From CAVSUZ01 sp963791885 (GTDB lineage Bacteria; Pseudomonadota; Alphaproteobacteria; Acetobacterales; Acetobacteraceae), in assembly GCA_963791885.1 (NCBI GenBank), contig CAWBUL010000005.1, positions 1,612,001-1,676,000 of the forward strand: a stretch of 64,000 nucleotides of DNA, read 5' to 3'. The translations under genes and the position numbers were made by a program. Each line of letters opens with the position of its first letter. The stretch's first letter is position 1. Shown here piece after piece: positions 63,279 to 64,000 of this stretch. The notes below the pieces were generated by a model, which was given only the letters and a program-made list of their open reading frames with translations, ran no database searches and had not been told where the DNA came from.

Positions 63279-63309
63279 GGGAACCAAGCGTCAGATTTTG
63301 ACCACTAGC
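63279..63309 (-). repeat. Inverted repeat, right copy
   Basis: Reverse-complement partner of 58642-58672, reading GCTAGTGGTCAAAATCTGAC on the minus strand. Together the two copies bound a 4.67-kb segment. Confidence 0.75.
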
Positions 63310-63889
63310 GAGTGGCGACGCGCGAGCAATGCGCGATCTTGTTAAATCGCTCGCTCCCGATTGCGATCATGGTAGAGTATAGCACTGTGAAGCAGGCACG
63401 CCAGTAGCGGCCTGCCTTGGATGGAATGCTTGGTGCGGCGCCCGCGGCCTCGATACTGCCACGCGGATGAGAACACTGCACCGTACCCTGGGATCAAACA
63501 ATTAAGGCAGTAGCTTTCACTGGCAGTTCAGATTATGACCGCGGACCGCGGCGACCAGAGATGTCGCTCCGGCCACCGCACTTGTCCGAGGGGATCGACT
63601 CTGAGAACTCGCCACCCCTCCGCGTCGTCGCTTTCGTTCTCTAGGGGCCGAAACCTCCTGCCGCCAACCCAGTAGGTCGCGCTCGCAGCGGTGAACTCGA
63701 TGCGAAACGGCACCGGCAGGAACTACGCGTGAGCCATGCCCACCAGCTTCATCAGCCGGAGCGTGTTGTCCAGTTTGCGGTGCACAAGGATGTCAGCATC
63801 TGAGGTGATCCGGTCCCGTTCCACCCAGGACCACGTCCGACATCTGATGATCGCAGCCAAGGATGGCCATCTCGGCATCACCGGAGCTG
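63310..63889 (+). other. No supportable gene
   Basis: 580 bases beyond the right inverted repeat. The longest frame is a 61-codon stretch on the minus strand (63713-63528) with no recognised similarity or ribosome site. Short stretches suggest old coding remnants, but I cannot assign them. Confidence 0.4.
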
Positions 63890-64000
63890 TCAGTCGTTCG
63901 TCATCGCAACACGTGACCAGCTAAGGTCCGGGTCGAATGTCATGACGCCCGCGGCGATGCGCGCCGTCTCGGGTCCAAGGTCCTTTTGGTACACATCGCC
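63890..64000 (-). CDS. C-terminal fragment, possibly DUF2950
   Basis: The last 36 codons of a minus-strand gene that begins outside the window. They read GDVYQKDLGPETARIAAGVM then TFDPDLSWSRVAMTND. This resembles the C-terminal end of DUF2950 proteins (secreted or envelope proteins of unknown function). The assignment is from memory of the VYQKDLGP-type motif and is tentative. Confidence 0.42.
   Translation of the reverse strand, partial: GDVYQKDLGPETARIAAGVMTFDPDLSWSRVAMTND

Noticed and set aside
63528..63713. 61-codon minus-strand frame near the window end
   Set aside because: No similarity, ribosome site or neighbour supports it; chance frames of this size are common in this DNA.

Overview
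The window is GC-rich, densely coded DNA from an alphaproteobacterium, most likely an Acetobacteraceae-like member of the Rhodospirillales. The grounds are the protein sequences of the rpl/rpo block, the urt-ure cluster, the glyA-nrdR-ribD-ribE order, and a small gene family around 44 kb that I remember from Roseomonas and Rhodopila relatives. That placement is an inference from sequence feel, not from a search. I saw no rRNA, tRNA or CRISPR array.

Layout. 0-5.2 kb: the end of rarA, two branched-chain-type substrate-binding proteins, a deletion scar where the rest of one liv operon should be, and an aspartate aminotransferase. 5.3-16.4 kb: rplK-rplA-rplJ-rplL-rpoB-rpoC, closed by a strong intrinsic terminator; secE and nusG are not next to rplK, and rpoC as read carries two single-base insertions. 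16.4-20.8 kb: an MFS exporter, a GSA-aminotransferase-like enzyme, apt and an FAD oxidoreductase. 20.8-34.5 kb: one long minus-strand unit, urtABCDE (urea uptake), ureDABCEFG (urease), a dihaem cytochrome c and a three-gene nitrate/sulfonate-type ABC transporter, with a good sigma-54 promoter in front of urtA. 34.6-40.6 kb: hmgA, then a TRAP transporter whose dctM 3' end is present twice, with a ParE-type toxin-antitoxin pair between the copies.

40.6-46.6 kb is accessory: an IS630 element, a lower-GC pair encoding a secreted papain-like protease and a secreted PQQGY-repeat protein with its own sigma-70 promoter, then three small Acetobacteraceae-type genes, then eno. 46.6-53.7 kb is a LysR-linked amino-acid ABC / dehydrogenase / RraA operon in decay: the binding protein, ATPase and dehydrogenase are each broken (indels, amber codons, an IS5 insertion), while both permeases, rraA and the regulator are open. 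53.8-57.3 kb is the conserved glyA-nrdR-ribD-ribE run. 57.3-64 kb is degenerate: an AEC-type transporter, a GST pseudogene, a serine hydrolase cleanly split by a second IS5-family element, a GNAT acetyltransferase and a RidA protein, framed by long inverted and direct repeats that suggest an old mobile segment.

Single-base frameshifts recur (rpoC twice, urtD, an ABC ATPase twice, a binding protein, the IS630 transposase, the GST). Because rpoC and urtD lie in otherwise intact clusters, part of this may be sequencing error. The IS insertions, the deletion scar and the nonsense codons look like real decay. The most interesting unexplained items are the secreted protease/repeat-protein pair, the toxin-antitoxin block between two dctM ends, the promoter logic of the urea super-operon, and the repeat-bounded segment at 58.6-63.3 kb.
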